A stretch of 41,600 nucleotides of DNA, taken from positions 1 to 41,600 of the IMG/VR virus record IMGVR_UViG_3300027754_000191; one strand, 5' to 3'. A program made the translations under genes and the position numbers. Every line of letters starts with the position of its first letter. Positions within the stretch are counted from its first letter, which is position 1. Positions 1 to 7,937 of the stretch are shown piece after piece. The notes beneath the pieces were generated by a model. That model did no database searches, was not told where the DNA came from, and saw nothing but the letters and a program-made list of their open reading frames with translations. Source of the DNA: a virus.

Positions 1-843
1 AAGTTGATTAATACTTGGTTACCGGGCGACGGCACAGGAAACAGTAATCGCGGCATTGTGATCGAAAGCCTTGGTAATGCAACAATTACTAGTGATATAT
101 CAATCATTGGATGTAGTATACGTAATAGTGAAGACTGTGTATACGTAACTGATCCAGTTATACGGTTGAACATAACAGGTAATAATCTATATAACTCATA
201 TAATGCTGTAACTCTCGGTACCAGTGCATATGGCGGGCCCAGCTATGTTACTATCCAAGATAACAGCGTCAGGGATCTCGACAACAATGGATTGGATATA
301 GACACTGTTGGGTTTGTAAGCAGTGTTAATAACAGTTACCAAAATATTGGTGATCCGAGCACTATGCCTGCTATAGTATGGTCGGCGGCTTGTGAAAATT
401 GCCAAAGCATAGGGGATGTATTTGATGTAACTGACAGAGCGTATCGGGTGCTTAACAACAACCCTGGTTACAATCTAATATTTGACCCGCAACAAACAGA
501 GCTGGTGAACAACGCACCAACTCCGCATATTGACACTATATTGCCCAATCAAGTCAATGCGGCTACAGGAATAGCATATGATCTCACAAATGTTACCACT
601 ACTTTCACAGCCTTCATAGATTACGCAGTAAGCCTTGATACATATCGCAAGAGCGGCAGAATTACTGTGATATCAGACGGTACCACTGCAGATCTCACTG
701 ATGCAGCTACTGAATTGAACAATGATGCTAGTATGATATTTTCGGTAAGTGTGGTACCGGGTGTGTCGTTATCAATAAATTACACCAATCCCGCTGCACT
801 AACCGGCACGCTGTCTTGGATTCAAACTTACTGGTCAATATAA
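1..843 (+). CDS. Tail spike/fiber-like beta-helix protein (5' truncated)
   Basis: The reading frame is open from the first base, so the true start lies upstream of the window. The visible 280 residues open with short repeating turns rich in G, N, I and V (around residues 15-120, for example GIVIESLGNATI and NVTGNNL-like steps), the pattern of a right-handed parallel beta-helix as in phage tail spikes and pectate-lyase-like fibres. The last 70 residues (YRKSGRITVISDGTT and onward) look like a compact beta domain of the kind that ends phage structural proteins. The likely role is host-surface binding or glycan cleavage on the virion, but no catalytic residues can be assigned. It is followed after 20 nt by another gene and then by a hairpin that appears to close the structural module. 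Confidence 0.6.
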   Translation, partial: KLINTWLPGDGTGNSNRGIVIESLGNATITSDISIIGCSIRNSEDCVYVTDPVIRLNITGNNLYNSYNAVTLGTSAYGGPSYVTIQDNSVRDLDNNGLDIDTVGFVSSVNNSYQNIGDPSTMPAIVWSAACENCQSIGDVFDVTDRAYRVLNNNPGYNLIFDPQQTELVNNAPTPHIDTILPNQVNAATGIAYDLTNVTTTFTAFIDYAVSLDTYRKSGRITVISDGTTADLTDAATELNNDASMIFSVSVVPGVSLSINYTNPAALTGTLSWIQTYWSI

Positions 844-863
844 ACAACTAATAGTCTGGCTAT

Positions 864-1364
864 ATGGAAAACCCTTTCTTCCTGCATCCTCAACAACTAC
901 AGAGACTCTGGAAAGATCTACGTGGATCTATTAACAGTAATTTAACTACAGCACAGCAGTTGCATATGGTTGTTGACTTCTGGCGCTTAGCGCCAATAAG
1001 CCAGCCCTACTTAGACTATGTTGATACCACTACATGGCCGGATCCTTGGTCTCTAATAGATTCTAAACTGATAGATCCAAATGTTGTTGCGCTTGGTATG
1101 TTTTACACACTATTGCTATCAGAGGACAAGAGCTGGCGAGCAGACAGGTTAAGGTTAGCGATGATACGCAACAGAACCGACTGTTGGGAACGACTGATCT
1201 GTGTGGTTGATGAGCGATGGTTATTGAACTACAACTACAATAGCATCGTTGACGCCAGAGAAGAAACTGCCGACTTGCACAGCATGCATATCTACAAATA
1301 CGATTTACATAAACGCAATATCATAGAAATACTTGCAGACAAGCAAGTGCTATATCATGTCTAG
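864..1364 (+). CDS. Conserved phage protein of unknown function next to tail gene
   Basis: This codes for 166 aa starting at the ATG 20 nt after the tail protein. The protein is soluble and rich in W, L and D, with a proline-tryptophan segment (TTWPDPWSLI, about residues 56-65) and a C-terminal part suggesting an alpha-helical fold. It resembles hypothetical proteins I associate with structural clusters of marine T4-like phages, so a role in assembly or as a minor structural part is possible, but this rests on pattern memory and position only. No signal peptide, membrane segment or enzyme motif is visible. The gene is the last before a 233-nt non-coding stretch. Confidence 0.65.
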   Translation: MENPFFLHPQQLQRLWKDLRGSINSNLTTAQQLHMVVDFWRLAPISQPYLDYVDTTTWPDPWSLIDSKLIDPNVVALGMFYTLLLSEDKSWRADRLRLAMIRNRTDCWERLICVVDERWLLNYNYNSIVDAREETADLHSMHIYKYDLHKRNIIEILADKQVLYHV

Positions 1365-1444
1365 ATTTCATACATAAACTAATATTAATGGAAAGTGATT
1401 TCAACTTGATACTAGCACTGTTACCGCCGAACGATACTCTGGTG

Positions 1445-1488
1445 ACATAATCAATTATACGTTGATTATGTTATATTTTATTGGATTT
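1445..1488 (+). terminator. AT-rich hairpin and T-rich tail after the structural module
   Basis: ACATAATCAA (1445-1454) pairs perfectly with TTGATTATGT (1462-1471) around a 7-nt loop, and the next bases are strongly T-rich (TATATTTTATTGGATTTTTT). It lies between the last structural gene and nrdA, where an end of transcription is expected. The stem is AT-only except for two G-C pairs, so it may be weak. The rest of the 1365-1597 gap holds no ORF; a short GC-richer leader with AAGGAA precedes nrdA. Confidence 0.45.
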
Positions 1489-1597
1489 TTTGGAAAATTT
1501 TATCGAAATTCGTCGGCCTATTTTGGGTATCTAAACAGTAAATATACCTGTTGCTTAAAGCAGCGGTCCACCATACAATAGCAAGGAAACGAAAGAG

Positions 1598-3919
1598 ATG
1601 ATCATGGCTACAAATAACAAATCCGACATCATGGTAACCAAGCGTGACGGCAGGAAAGAGCCATTGGATCTAGATAAGATGCACAAAGTTGTGTTCTGGG
1701 CAACTGAAGGTATACAAGGTGTCAGCGCCAGTGAAGTTGAGATACGCAGTCAGATACAATTCTATAACGGTATCAAGACATTGGACATGCAAGAAACACT
1801 GATTAAGGCAGCAGCCGACCTCATCAGTGAAGAAACACCTAACTATCAGTATGTTGCTGGACGTTTGGTTAACTATCATCTCCGCAAAGAAGTATACAAC
1901 GATTACAAACCGTGGCATATACTTGATCTCATCAAGAAGAACGTTGCTGATGGATTCTATGATCCGCAACTGCTAGAAGAATACAGCGACCAAGAATGGG
2001 AACAGATCAATCGTTTCGTGGACCACGATCGTGACAGCAGCCTAACCTATGTGGCCATGGAACAGCTGCGTGGCAAGTATTTGGTACAGAATCGAGTGAG
2101 TGGTGAAATCAAAGAAACTCCGCAGTCGGCATATGCGCTGATAGCAGCGACTCTATTCATTCGCCATGATAAGCAGACTCGTCTTGCTATAGTACGCGAT
2201 TATTATGATGCTATCAGCAAGCACGACATCAGCTTGCCTACGCCTATCATGGCAGGTGTACGCACACCACAGCGCCAGTTCAGCAGCTGTGTGTTGATTG
2301 AAACTGGTGACAGCTTAGACAGCATCAACGCTACTGCCAGTGCAGTGGTCAAGTATGTAAGTCAAAAGGCTGGTATTGGGATCGGTGCTGGATCTATTCG
2401 CGCCATCGGCTCACCCATACGCAACGGCGATGCTAGCCACACTGGTGTGGTGCCGTTTTTCAAACTGTTTCAAGCAGCCACTCGTAGTTGCTCGCAAGGT
2501 GGTGTACGCAATGGTGCAGCCACGTTATATTATCCTATATGGCATCTAGAAGTAGAAGAGATGCTAGTGCTTAAAAACAATCGCGGTACTGAAGATAACC
2601 GTGTGCGTCACATGGATTATGGTGTGCAGTTTAGCAAACTGTTCTACGAACGACTGATACAAAACGGCGATATTACACTGTTCTCACCTAGCGATGTACC
2701 AGGTCTATATGATGCATTCTTTGCTGATCAAGATCGTTTCCGTGTGCTGTACGAAGCAGCAGAGCGCAACAAGAAACTGCGCAAGAAGACCGTGAAGGCT
2801 GTTGAGCTGTTTAGCAGCTTCATGCAAGAGCGCAAAGACACTGGCCGAATTTATCTACAAAACGTAGACAATGCTAACCAACACGGTGCATTCATCGAAA
2901 GCATTGCACCTATTCGCCAAAGCAATCTCTGTGCTGAAATTGACTTACCCACCAAACCGTTAACCGATCTCAATGATGAAGATGGTGAGATCAGCCTTTG
3001 CACACTCAGTGCGATAAATTGGGGTAACATACGTAGCCCTGCCGACTTTGAAAAGCCTTGCAAACTAGCAGTGATGGCACTAGACAATCTGTTAGATTAC
3101 CAAAGCTATCCAGTGAAAGCTGCATACAAAAGCACGATGAACCGCCGCCCGCTGGGTATTGGTATCATTAACTTTGCCTATTGGTTAGCTAAGAATGGTG
3201 TTAGCTATAGCGACCCTGCCGCATTACCGTTAGTTGACGAATACATGGAAGCCATGAGCTACTATCTGATCAAAGCTTCGGTGGATCTTGCACGCACAAA
3301 GGGTGCATGTGGTAAGAGCGACGAGACCAAGTATGGACATGGCATCGTGCCCATTGACACACGCAAGAGAGACATTGACGAGTTGGTTCCGTATGTTGAA
3401 CGCATGCCCTGGGCAGAGCTACGCGAAGACCTGCAGATAGTTGGCATACGTAACAGCACGCTGATGGCAGTGATGCCAGCAGAAACTTCGGCACAGATTG
3501 CCAATGCTACTAACGGTATTGAACCTCCGCGCAGCTTGATCAGCATCAAACAAAGCAAACATGGTGTTCTCAAGCAGGTAGTGCCCGAGTTTCGTCGTCT
3601 AAAGAACAAGTACGAATTGCTCTGGGATCAAAAGACACCAGAAGGGTATCTCAAGATATGTGCAGTGTTGCAGAAGTACATTGACCAAGGAATTTCAGTC
3701 AATACGTCTTACAATCCTCAACATTATCAAGATGATAAGATACCGTTAAGCGAGATGCTGGGCCACTTATTGATGTTCTACAAGTACGGCGGAAAACAGT
3801 TGTACTATTTCAACACTTATGATGGGCAAGGTGAGATCAACGTAAGCAAGATGATCTCCGATGATGCAGCCGAACTGCCGCCTATTGACGAAGCTGATTG
3901 CGAAAGCTGCACCATCTAA
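1598..3919 (+). CDS. nrdA: Class Ia ribonucleoside-diphosphate reductase, large subunit
   Basis: The 773-aa protein reduces ribonucleoside diphosphates to deoxyribonucleotides together with NrdB, supplying dNTPs for phage DNA synthesis. An N-terminal ATP-cone is present (VTKRDGRKEPLDL at residues 13-25, then IKAAADLI), so dATP feedback is probably retained. Catalytic residues are all visible: C231 (QFSSCVL) and C468 (SLCTLSA) as the redox pair, N443-C445-E447 (SNLCAEI) for radical chemistry, the PAETSAQIANATNGIEP phosphate loop, the YY pair in KQLYYFNT for radical transfer, and a C-terminal CESC tail (C768, C771) for re-reduction. Length matches the bacterial family. ATG 1598 is chosen because AAGGAAAC sits 7-8 nt upstream; ATG 1604 is the alternative. 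nrdB follows 60 nt later behind its own promoter. Confidence 0.97.
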   Translation: MIMATNNKSDIMVTKRDGRKEPLDLDKMHKVVFWATEGIQGVSASEVEIRSQIQFYNGIKTLDMQETLIKAAADLISEETPNYQYVAGRLVNYHLRKEVYNDYKPWHILDLIKKNVADGFYDPQLLEEYSDQEWEQINRFVDHDRDSSLTYVAMEQLRGKYLVQNRVSGEIKETPQSAYALIAATLFIRHDKQTRLAIVRDYYDAISKHDISLPTPIMAGVRTPQRQFSSCVLIETGDSLDSINATASAVVKYVSQKAGIGIGAGSIRAIGSPIRNGDASHTGVVPFFKLFQAATRSCSQGGVRNGAATLYYPIWHLEVEEMLVLKNNRGTEDNRVRHMDYGVQFSKLFYERLIQNGDITLFSPSDVPGLYDAFFADQDRFRVLYEAAERNKKLRKKTVKAVELFSSFMQERKDTGRIYLQNVDNANQHGAFIESIAPIRQSNLCAEIDLPTKPLTDLNDEDGEISLCTLSAINWGNIRSPADFEKPCKLAVMALDNLLDYQSYPVKAAYKSTMNRRPLGIGIINFAYWLAKNGVSYSDPAALPLVDEYMEAMSYYLIKASVDLARTKGACGKSDETKYGHGIVPIDTRKRDIDELVPYVERMPWAELREDLQIVGIRNSTLMAVMPAETSAQIANATNGIEPPRSLISIKQSKHGVLKQVVPEFRRLKNKYELLWDQKTPEGYLKICAVLQKYIDQGISVNTSYNPQHYQDDKIPLSEMLGHLLMFYKYGGKQLYYFNTYDGQGEINVSKMISDDAAELPPIDEADCESCTI

Positions 3920-3924
3920 GCAGG

Positions 3925-3953
3925 TTGGCAATCTAGCTAGCTTGCGATATAAT
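3925..3953 (+). promoter_or_regulatory. Promoter for nrdB
   Basis: TTGGCA (3925-3930), a 17-nt spacer and a perfect TATAAT (3948-3953) form a sigma70-type promoter in the nrdA-nrdB gap. The predicted start near 3960 leaves a roughly 20-nt leader containing GAGGAAG before the nrdB ATG. It would allow the small subunit, the GT2 gene and glutaredoxin to be expressed separately from nrdA. Confidence 0.6.
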
Positions 3954-3979
3954 CAGTCTATATACATGAGGAAGATACT

Positions 3980-5077
3980 ATGAGCGTTTTTGACGTCGCA
4001 AACCGGTCGGATCATACCAAAAGTTTGGCATTCTTGGATCCCAACGGGGGTGTCAGCATCCAGCGCTATGATACTATGAAATACAAGACGCTGGACAAGC
4101 TCACAGAAAAGCAGCTGTCGTTTTTCTGGTTGCCTACTGAAGTTGACATCTTCAAAGATGCTAAGGACTTCAAAGATCTCACTGCGCATGAACAGCATAT
4201 ATTCACAAGCAACCTCAAGCGCCAGATACTGCTAGACAGCGTCCAAGGTCGTGCACCTAGCGTGGCATTTGGGCCAATCTGCAGCTTGCCCGAGCTAGAG
4301 AACTGGATCACTACTTGGACGTTTAGCGAGACCATCCATAGCCGTAGCTATACTCACATCATTCGTAATGTTTACAGCAATCCAGGCAAGATCTTTGACG
4401 AGCTGATGGACATTGCTGAGATCGTAGACTGTGCTGGTGATATCAGCCAGTACTATGACGAGCTGATCGACATGAACACTAAACTGGCAATCGGCGCTAA
4501 CGATTACGATGCATATCGTCACAAGCAGTTGATCTGGCTGTGCATGATGAGCGTGAACATCCTCGAAGGTGTGCGCTTTTATGTGAGCTTTGCCTGCAGC
4601 TGGGCATTTGCCGAAGTCAAGAAGATGGAAGGCAATGCTAAGATCATCAAGTTTATCGCCCGCGATGAAAACTTGCACTTGGCCAGCACACAGACGCTGT
4701 TGAAGATACTGCCCAAGGATGACCCGGACTACGCCAAGATTGAGATCGAATGCCAAGCCGAAGCTATTAAGATGTTTGAAGATGCAGTAGATCAAGAAAA
4801 GCGTTGGGCAGAATACTTGTTCAAAGATGGCAGCATGATCGGTCTTAACAATCAGCTGTTGGCCGAATACGTTGAATGGATCGCTGCCAAGCGCATGACT
4901 GCTGTTGGGCTACCAACCAAATACAAAGGTGGTTCAAATCCTCTGCCGTGGACACAAAAATGGATTGCTGGTGGAGAAGTTCAAGTGGCCCCGCAAGAAA
5001 CAGAGATCAGTAGCTATGTTAGCGGTGGCACCAAACAAGATGTTGGCACGGACAGCTTCAAAGGGTTCAGTCTCTGA
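3980..5077 (+). CDS. nrdB: Class Ia ribonucleotide reductase, small (radical) subunit
   Basis: The 365-aa protein houses the di-iron tyrosyl radical that starts catalysis in NrdA. Ligands can be placed: D86 (LLDSVQGR), E117 and H120 (FSETIHSRSY), the radical tyrosine Y124, a Glu in ILEGVRFYVSF, and Glu and His in RDENLHLAS. The SETIHSRSYTHIIRN block matches the proteobacterial NrdB family closely. Length is normal (E. coli 376). The start has GAGGAAG 6 nt upstream. The stop codon overlaps the next start as TGATG, suggesting coupled translation with the glycosyltransferase. Confidence 0.97.
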   Translation: MSVFDVANRSDHTKSLAFLDPNGGVSIQRYDTMKYKTLDKLTEKQLSFFWLPTEVDIFKDAKDFKDLTAHEQHIFTSNLKRQILLDSVQGRAPSVAFGPICSLPELENWITTWTFSETIHSRSYTHIIRNVYSNPGKIFDELMDIAEIVDCAGDISQYYDELIDMNTKLAIGANDYDAYRHKQLIWLCMMSVNILEGVRFYVSFACSWAFAEVKKMEGNAKIIKFIARDENLHLASTQTLLKILPKDDPDYAKIEIECQAEAIKMFEDAVDQEKRWAEYLFKDGSMIGLNNQLLAEYVEWIAAKRMTAVGLPTKYKGGSNPLPWTQKWIAGGEVQVAPQETEISSYVSGGTKQDVGTDSFKGFSL

Positions 5078-5769
5078 TGAAAGTAGCTATCGTTACACCG
5101 TATCACACGGAATCTGCTGCAGTGCTGCATAGGTGTAACGATAGCGTTCTAGCTCAGACCTATACCAACGTGCGACATTTCATGGTTGGCGATGGCATTA
5201 CTAATCCATTGGTATCTACATTCGATGCAGACAGTTATGGTCTACCACATGCTCATGCTGATGCTGGTGCAACCCCTCGAGCGATAGGGGCACTTAGTGC
5301 ATTCAGCCAAGGGTATGATGCTGTTGGGTTCATAGATGCTGACAACTATCTCAAGCCCAATCATGTAGAGCACATGGTTGCAGTGCTGCAAAAAAGTGGA
5401 GCCGATGGAATAGTAGCCACGCGAGTGATACACAGTCAAGATGACCGTGAGATGTACGTTGACCGTATTGAAAGCAACGGTGAGAACATGATTGATACCA
5501 ACAGCTGGTTTCTCACTCGCAATGCCATGCACCTGATGTCACATTGGATCACTACTCCTGGTCAGCAGCTGTGGAGCGATAGGCATTTTGCCAAAGCTGT
5601 GCTGGATAGCGGTATGAGGCTGGTACGTTGTGATGAACCAACTGTGGTGTACGTGACACGCTGGGCATGGCATTATCAATATGCAGGATGGGCAGTACCA
5701 GATGATGCAGTATGGATACATACTGCAGCAGATGGCACGTTATCACATGTTAAAAATGCCAATAAATAA
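5077..5769 (+). CDS. Family 2-type glycosyltransferase
   Basis: This 230-aa protein has the GT-A nucleotide-sugar fold signature: VAIVTPYHTES at the N terminus, the NDSVLAQTYTNVRHFMVGDG strand-helix-strand, and the DxD metal site D87-A-D89 within GFIDADNY. A donor UDP- or GDP-sugar is therefore likely; the acceptor cannot be told and could be DNA, a virion protein or host glycan. The W-rich C terminus (RWAWHYQYAGW) may shape the acceptor site. The gene is wedged between nrdB (1-nt overlap) and glutaredoxin, an unusual place unless it is co-expressed with nucleotide metabolism, for example to sugar-modify DNA. No membrane segment is seen, so the enzyme should be cytoplasmic. Confidence 0.8.
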   Translation: MKVAIVTPYHTESAAVLHRCNDSVLAQTYTNVRHFMVGDGITNPLVSTFDADSYGLPHAHADAGATPRAIGALSAFSQGYDAVGFIDADNYLKPNHVEHMVAVLQKSGADGIVATRVIHSQDDREMYVDRIESNGENMIDTNSWFLTRNAMHLMSHWITTPGQQLWSDRHFAKAVLDSGMRLVRCDEPTVVYVTRWAWHYQYAGWAVPDDAVWIHTAADGTLSHVKNANK

Positions 5770-5785
5770 TCAAGAGGATCAAAAC

Positions 5786-6046
5786 ATGGATGCTGTCCTA
5801 TTCACCAAAGATAACTGTGTATACTGCACACAAGCCAAAGCTCTGCTGAACAGCAAGGGCTTAACATATGAAGAACGTATCATAGCATTGATAGGGCCAG
5901 ATGATCGTGTGCTCAAAGAAAATCAAAGCTGGACCAATCGAGAAGAACTGTTGGCTGCAGCGCCTACTGCTAGGACAGTACCACAGATATGGTTGCATGG
6001 CGAGCATGTTGGCGGGTACACCGATCTCTTAGCACGATTGAAATAA
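5786..6046 (+). CDS. Glutaredoxin
   Basis: The 86-aa protein has the thioredoxin-fold active site C11-V-Y-C14 near the N terminus, the cis-proline loop TVPQIWL and the GGYTDL glutathione-binding turn, all standard for glutaredoxins. It should pass electrons from glutathione to the C-terminal cysteines of the NrdA encoded just upstream. ATG 5786 is chosen over an upstream in-frame ATG at 5681 because AGAGGAT precedes it and the fold begins there; the longer frame would run into the glycosyltransferase gene. It closes the nrd group; a peptidase gene begins 3 nt later. Confidence 0.93.
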   Translation: MDAVLFTKDNCVYCTQAKALLNSKGLTYEERIIALIGPDDRVLKENQSWTNREELLAAAPTARTVPQIWLHGEHVGGYTDLLARLK

Positions 6047-6049
6047 CAG

Positions 6050-7015
6050 ATGCCTTATATAAAACGATCATTCCCACAAGCATTGGATATCGTAGACCCT
6101 GGTGTGATAGATGTCTACAGCAGTCCTACAGTTTTTGTGAACTACCAAAAAGTTGCGTTGTGGAACGCACCGACGCTAGGCACTAGCGTACTAAGCCAGC
6201 TTGCTATACCAGTATCGCCACCTTTAGAAAACTATGCACCGAATCCAGAACAGATCAACAATTATAATTCTAGTGCTGCATTAGCTCTGGCAGATCCGCT
6301 AGAGATACAATTTGCTGACGGCACTATAGCTTATCAAGCCCAAGGAAATCCGCCCGGGCCTAACACATCAGATCCTAACGATCTGGCAGGCAATGCTGAT
6401 CCTACGGTGGGATTTGTTACTCCGCCGGCAGGTAGCGGCGTGTGGGGCGCACTTGAATCAAATCTAAATAAGTGCGTACAAGAAGGTGATGCAGGCCAGT
6501 GGAATGAACAAGGGTCTCCTGGCAATCCAAACATACTTAATTGTTATGCACATACAGGCGGCATAGCTGCTGCACAGAGAATTGCGCCAGGCGATCAATG
6601 TCCGTGGTGTGCTGCCTTTGTTGGTACAATATTACAAGCATCTGGGACAACTGGTATGATATCGTTTTCAGTAGACAGTTATTATGATCTTGCTCGTCGG
6701 GTGTCGCAATGGGTATCTAAATGTGGTGCAATATCTATACCTGTTTCTGATCCCTCACAATGGCGTCGTAATGACGTGTGTGTGCTATCTGGTAATGGGT
6801 CGCACCATGTGGCATTTATACGAGGAGTCGATCTGCAAGCTGGGCGAATACGATTGGCCGGCGGCAACCAAGGCGATAAATGCAGCGAAGTCAACTATAA
6901 AGCTGGTTCTATCAGAAACGTTGCATTCATTGGTCGTACCTGGGTGGTGCCGCCCGATGCTAACAAGCCAATAATAGGAACACTTGCCGGCGGCGGAGCT
7001 GTAAAGACACGTTGA
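6050..7015 (+). CDS. Cysteine peptidase/amidase (TIGR02594-like) with tail-tip-like N terminus
   Basis: The C-terminal half (about residues 165-310) has the hallmarks of the NlpC/P60-CHAP-like family called TIGR02594: CPWCAAFVG with nucleophile C187, SHHVAFIRG with H253, and LAGGNQGD with N273. Such domains cut peptidoglycan. The N-terminal 45 residues (VIDVYSSPTVFVNYQKVALW) look like the short beta strands of PAAR-type tail-tip proteins, then comes a Pro/Asn/Gly-rich linker. There is no signal peptide. The likely role is a virion-borne enzyme opening the cell wall at injection; the PAAR part is a weak inference. It shares the PWCAAFV block with the secreted protein at 20068-20706. Confidence 0.75.
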   Translation: MPYIKRSFPQALDIVDPGVIDVYSSPTVFVNYQKVALWNAPTLGTSVLSQLAIPVSPPLENYAPNPEQINNYNSSAALALADPLEIQFADGTIAYQAQGNPPGPNTSDPNDLAGNADPTVGFVTPPAGSGVWGALESNLNKCVQEGDAGQWNEQGSPGNPNILNCYAHTGGIAAAQRIAPGDQCPWCAAFVGTILQASGTTGMISFSVDSYYDLARRVSQWVSKCGAISIPVSDPSQWRRNDVCVLSGNGSHHVAFIRGVDLQAGRIRLAGGNQGDKCSEVNYKAGSIRNVAFIGRTWVVPPDANKPIIGTLAGGGAVKTR

Positions 7016-7070
7016 TCTTGCTATATTGATACAAGTTTCATATACTCAATTGAAATAGGGAGTATTGCAC

Positions 7071-7409
7071 ATGTTACTTGAAAAGACTTGGAAGACTGAC
7101 GATATCTGCACACTAAAGCTGGCTAGCGGCGAAGAGTTAGTAGCCAAGATAGTAGATTCGGACGACACTATGGTGGCGATTGTTAAGCCGTTGGTAGTGA
7201 ACATCAGCGTTGATCCGCAGACCAACCGAGTCGGAATACAGATGATACCCGGATTCATCATCACTGCTAATCCGGATGCTAAGCTGCGTTTGAGCCTGCA
7301 CAGCATAGTGACCATCACTCCCACTGAAGAAAACATCAAGAAAAGTTATCTAGCCAACACCAGCAGCTTGACCATACCAGCTAGTGGTAACCAAAGCCTG
7401 CGGTTCTAA
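7071..7409 (+). CDS. Small beta-rich protein, Sm-like fold suspected
   Basis: The 112-aa product begins MLLEKTWKTDDICTLKLASGEELVAKI, the strand pattern of a small barrel in which a loop is followed by a GEELVAKIVD strand pair, reminiscent of Sm-like phage proteins. ATG 7071 is preferred over the in-frame TTG 7065 because AGGGAG lies 8 nt upstream. A promoter-like TTGATC/TATATT segment lies at 7013-7060. No catalytic motif or membrane segment is visible, so RNA or protein binding is only a guess. Confidence 0.65.
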   Translation: MLLEKTWKTDDICTLKLASGEELVAKIVDSDDTMVAIVKPLVVNISVDPQTNRVGIQMIPGFIITANPDAKLRLSLHSIVTITPTEENIKKSYLANTSSLTIPASGNQSLRF

Positions 7410-7416
7410 CAGCGTC

Positions 7417-7725
7417 ATGGATGATGCTACACCAACTCCTAAACCAAGCATGCACTGGCCGCAAGGGCAACCCTGTAGCCACTGCGGCTTGCCAACAGTG
7501 TCTGAGCTGCACAGGTTTGAGGGCAACGGTGTGCGCAGAGAATACTGGGCGCCCCTTTATCACCTTGCTGAGAAGAATCTTGGGTTCTGTGGCCCGGCGT
7601 GTGTAGCAGACTGGATGATGGTTCAATTGGCCGTGCAGCCCGAAAATGTGCCAGTGAAAAAGTTCATAGTCTCTAGCCTCGACGATGTACGCCAGGGTAA
7701 ATCATGGCGTAATGGTGCGAAATGA
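7417..7725 (+). CDS. Small zinc-binding protein, unknown role
   Basis: The 102-aa protein carries two cysteine pairs, C20-S-H-C23 and C58-G-P-A-C62, spaced like a treble-clef or MYM-type zinc finger (QPCSHCGLP and LGFCGPACVADWMM). Zinc binding is likely, and contact with nucleic acid or protein possible. ATG 7417 follows the previous stop by 7 nt; the frame is also open upstream to 7384, but that start would overlap the previous gene. The stop overlaps the next start in an ATGA. Confidence 0.65.
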   Translation: MDDATPTPKPSMHWPQGQPCSHCGLPTVSELHRFEGNGVRREYWAPLYHLAEKNLGFCGPACVADWMMVQLAVQPENVPVKKFIVSSLDDVRQGKSWRNGAK

Positions 7726-7937
7726 AAGGCATGATCAAAATTGACCAGTTTATCATCGAATCAACTGGTGTGCGGGTAGTCATATTAGGTGACAACGACA
7801 CCAATGGCAGGCTGTTGGCTATGGCTGTGCTGACACCACCTAAAGGCTTTATCATGACTGCTGATCACGGATGCATACCCGACCCTGCAATCATTACAGT
7901 TGACAACTCAAAAAGTGATGCTATAAATACAGTGTGA
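7722..7937 (+). CDS. Unknown small protein ending at the tmRNA promoter
   Basis: This 71-aa product (MKGMIKIDQFIIESTGVRVV...) is beta-rich with no recognised motif. Its start overlaps the upstream stop (ATGA), so it is probably co-translated. Its last 13 codons overlap the promoter that appears to drive the tmRNA, and its stop codon sits at the predicted 5' end of that RNA. Confidence 0.55.
   Translation: MKGMIKIDQFIIESTGVRVVILGDNDTNGRLLAMAVLTPPKGFIMTADHGCIPDPAIITVDNSKSDAINTV
7900..7929 (+). promoter_or_regulatory. tmRNA promoter, also matching the T4 late motif
   Basis: TTGACA (7900-7905), a 16-nt spacer and TATAAA (7922-7927) with TGC before the -10 predict a start near 7934-7937. The same -10 extends to TATAAATA (7922-7929), the T4 late-promoter consensus. 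It is the only TATAAATA I found in the window, so sigma70-type early expression and phage late expression are both possible. Confidence 0.6.

Noticed and set aside
1560-1585. GCGGTCCACCA-like string before nrdA resembling a tRNA 3' end
   Set aside because: There is no T arm, anticodon arm or matching acceptor strand upstream, and it lies in the nrdA leader.
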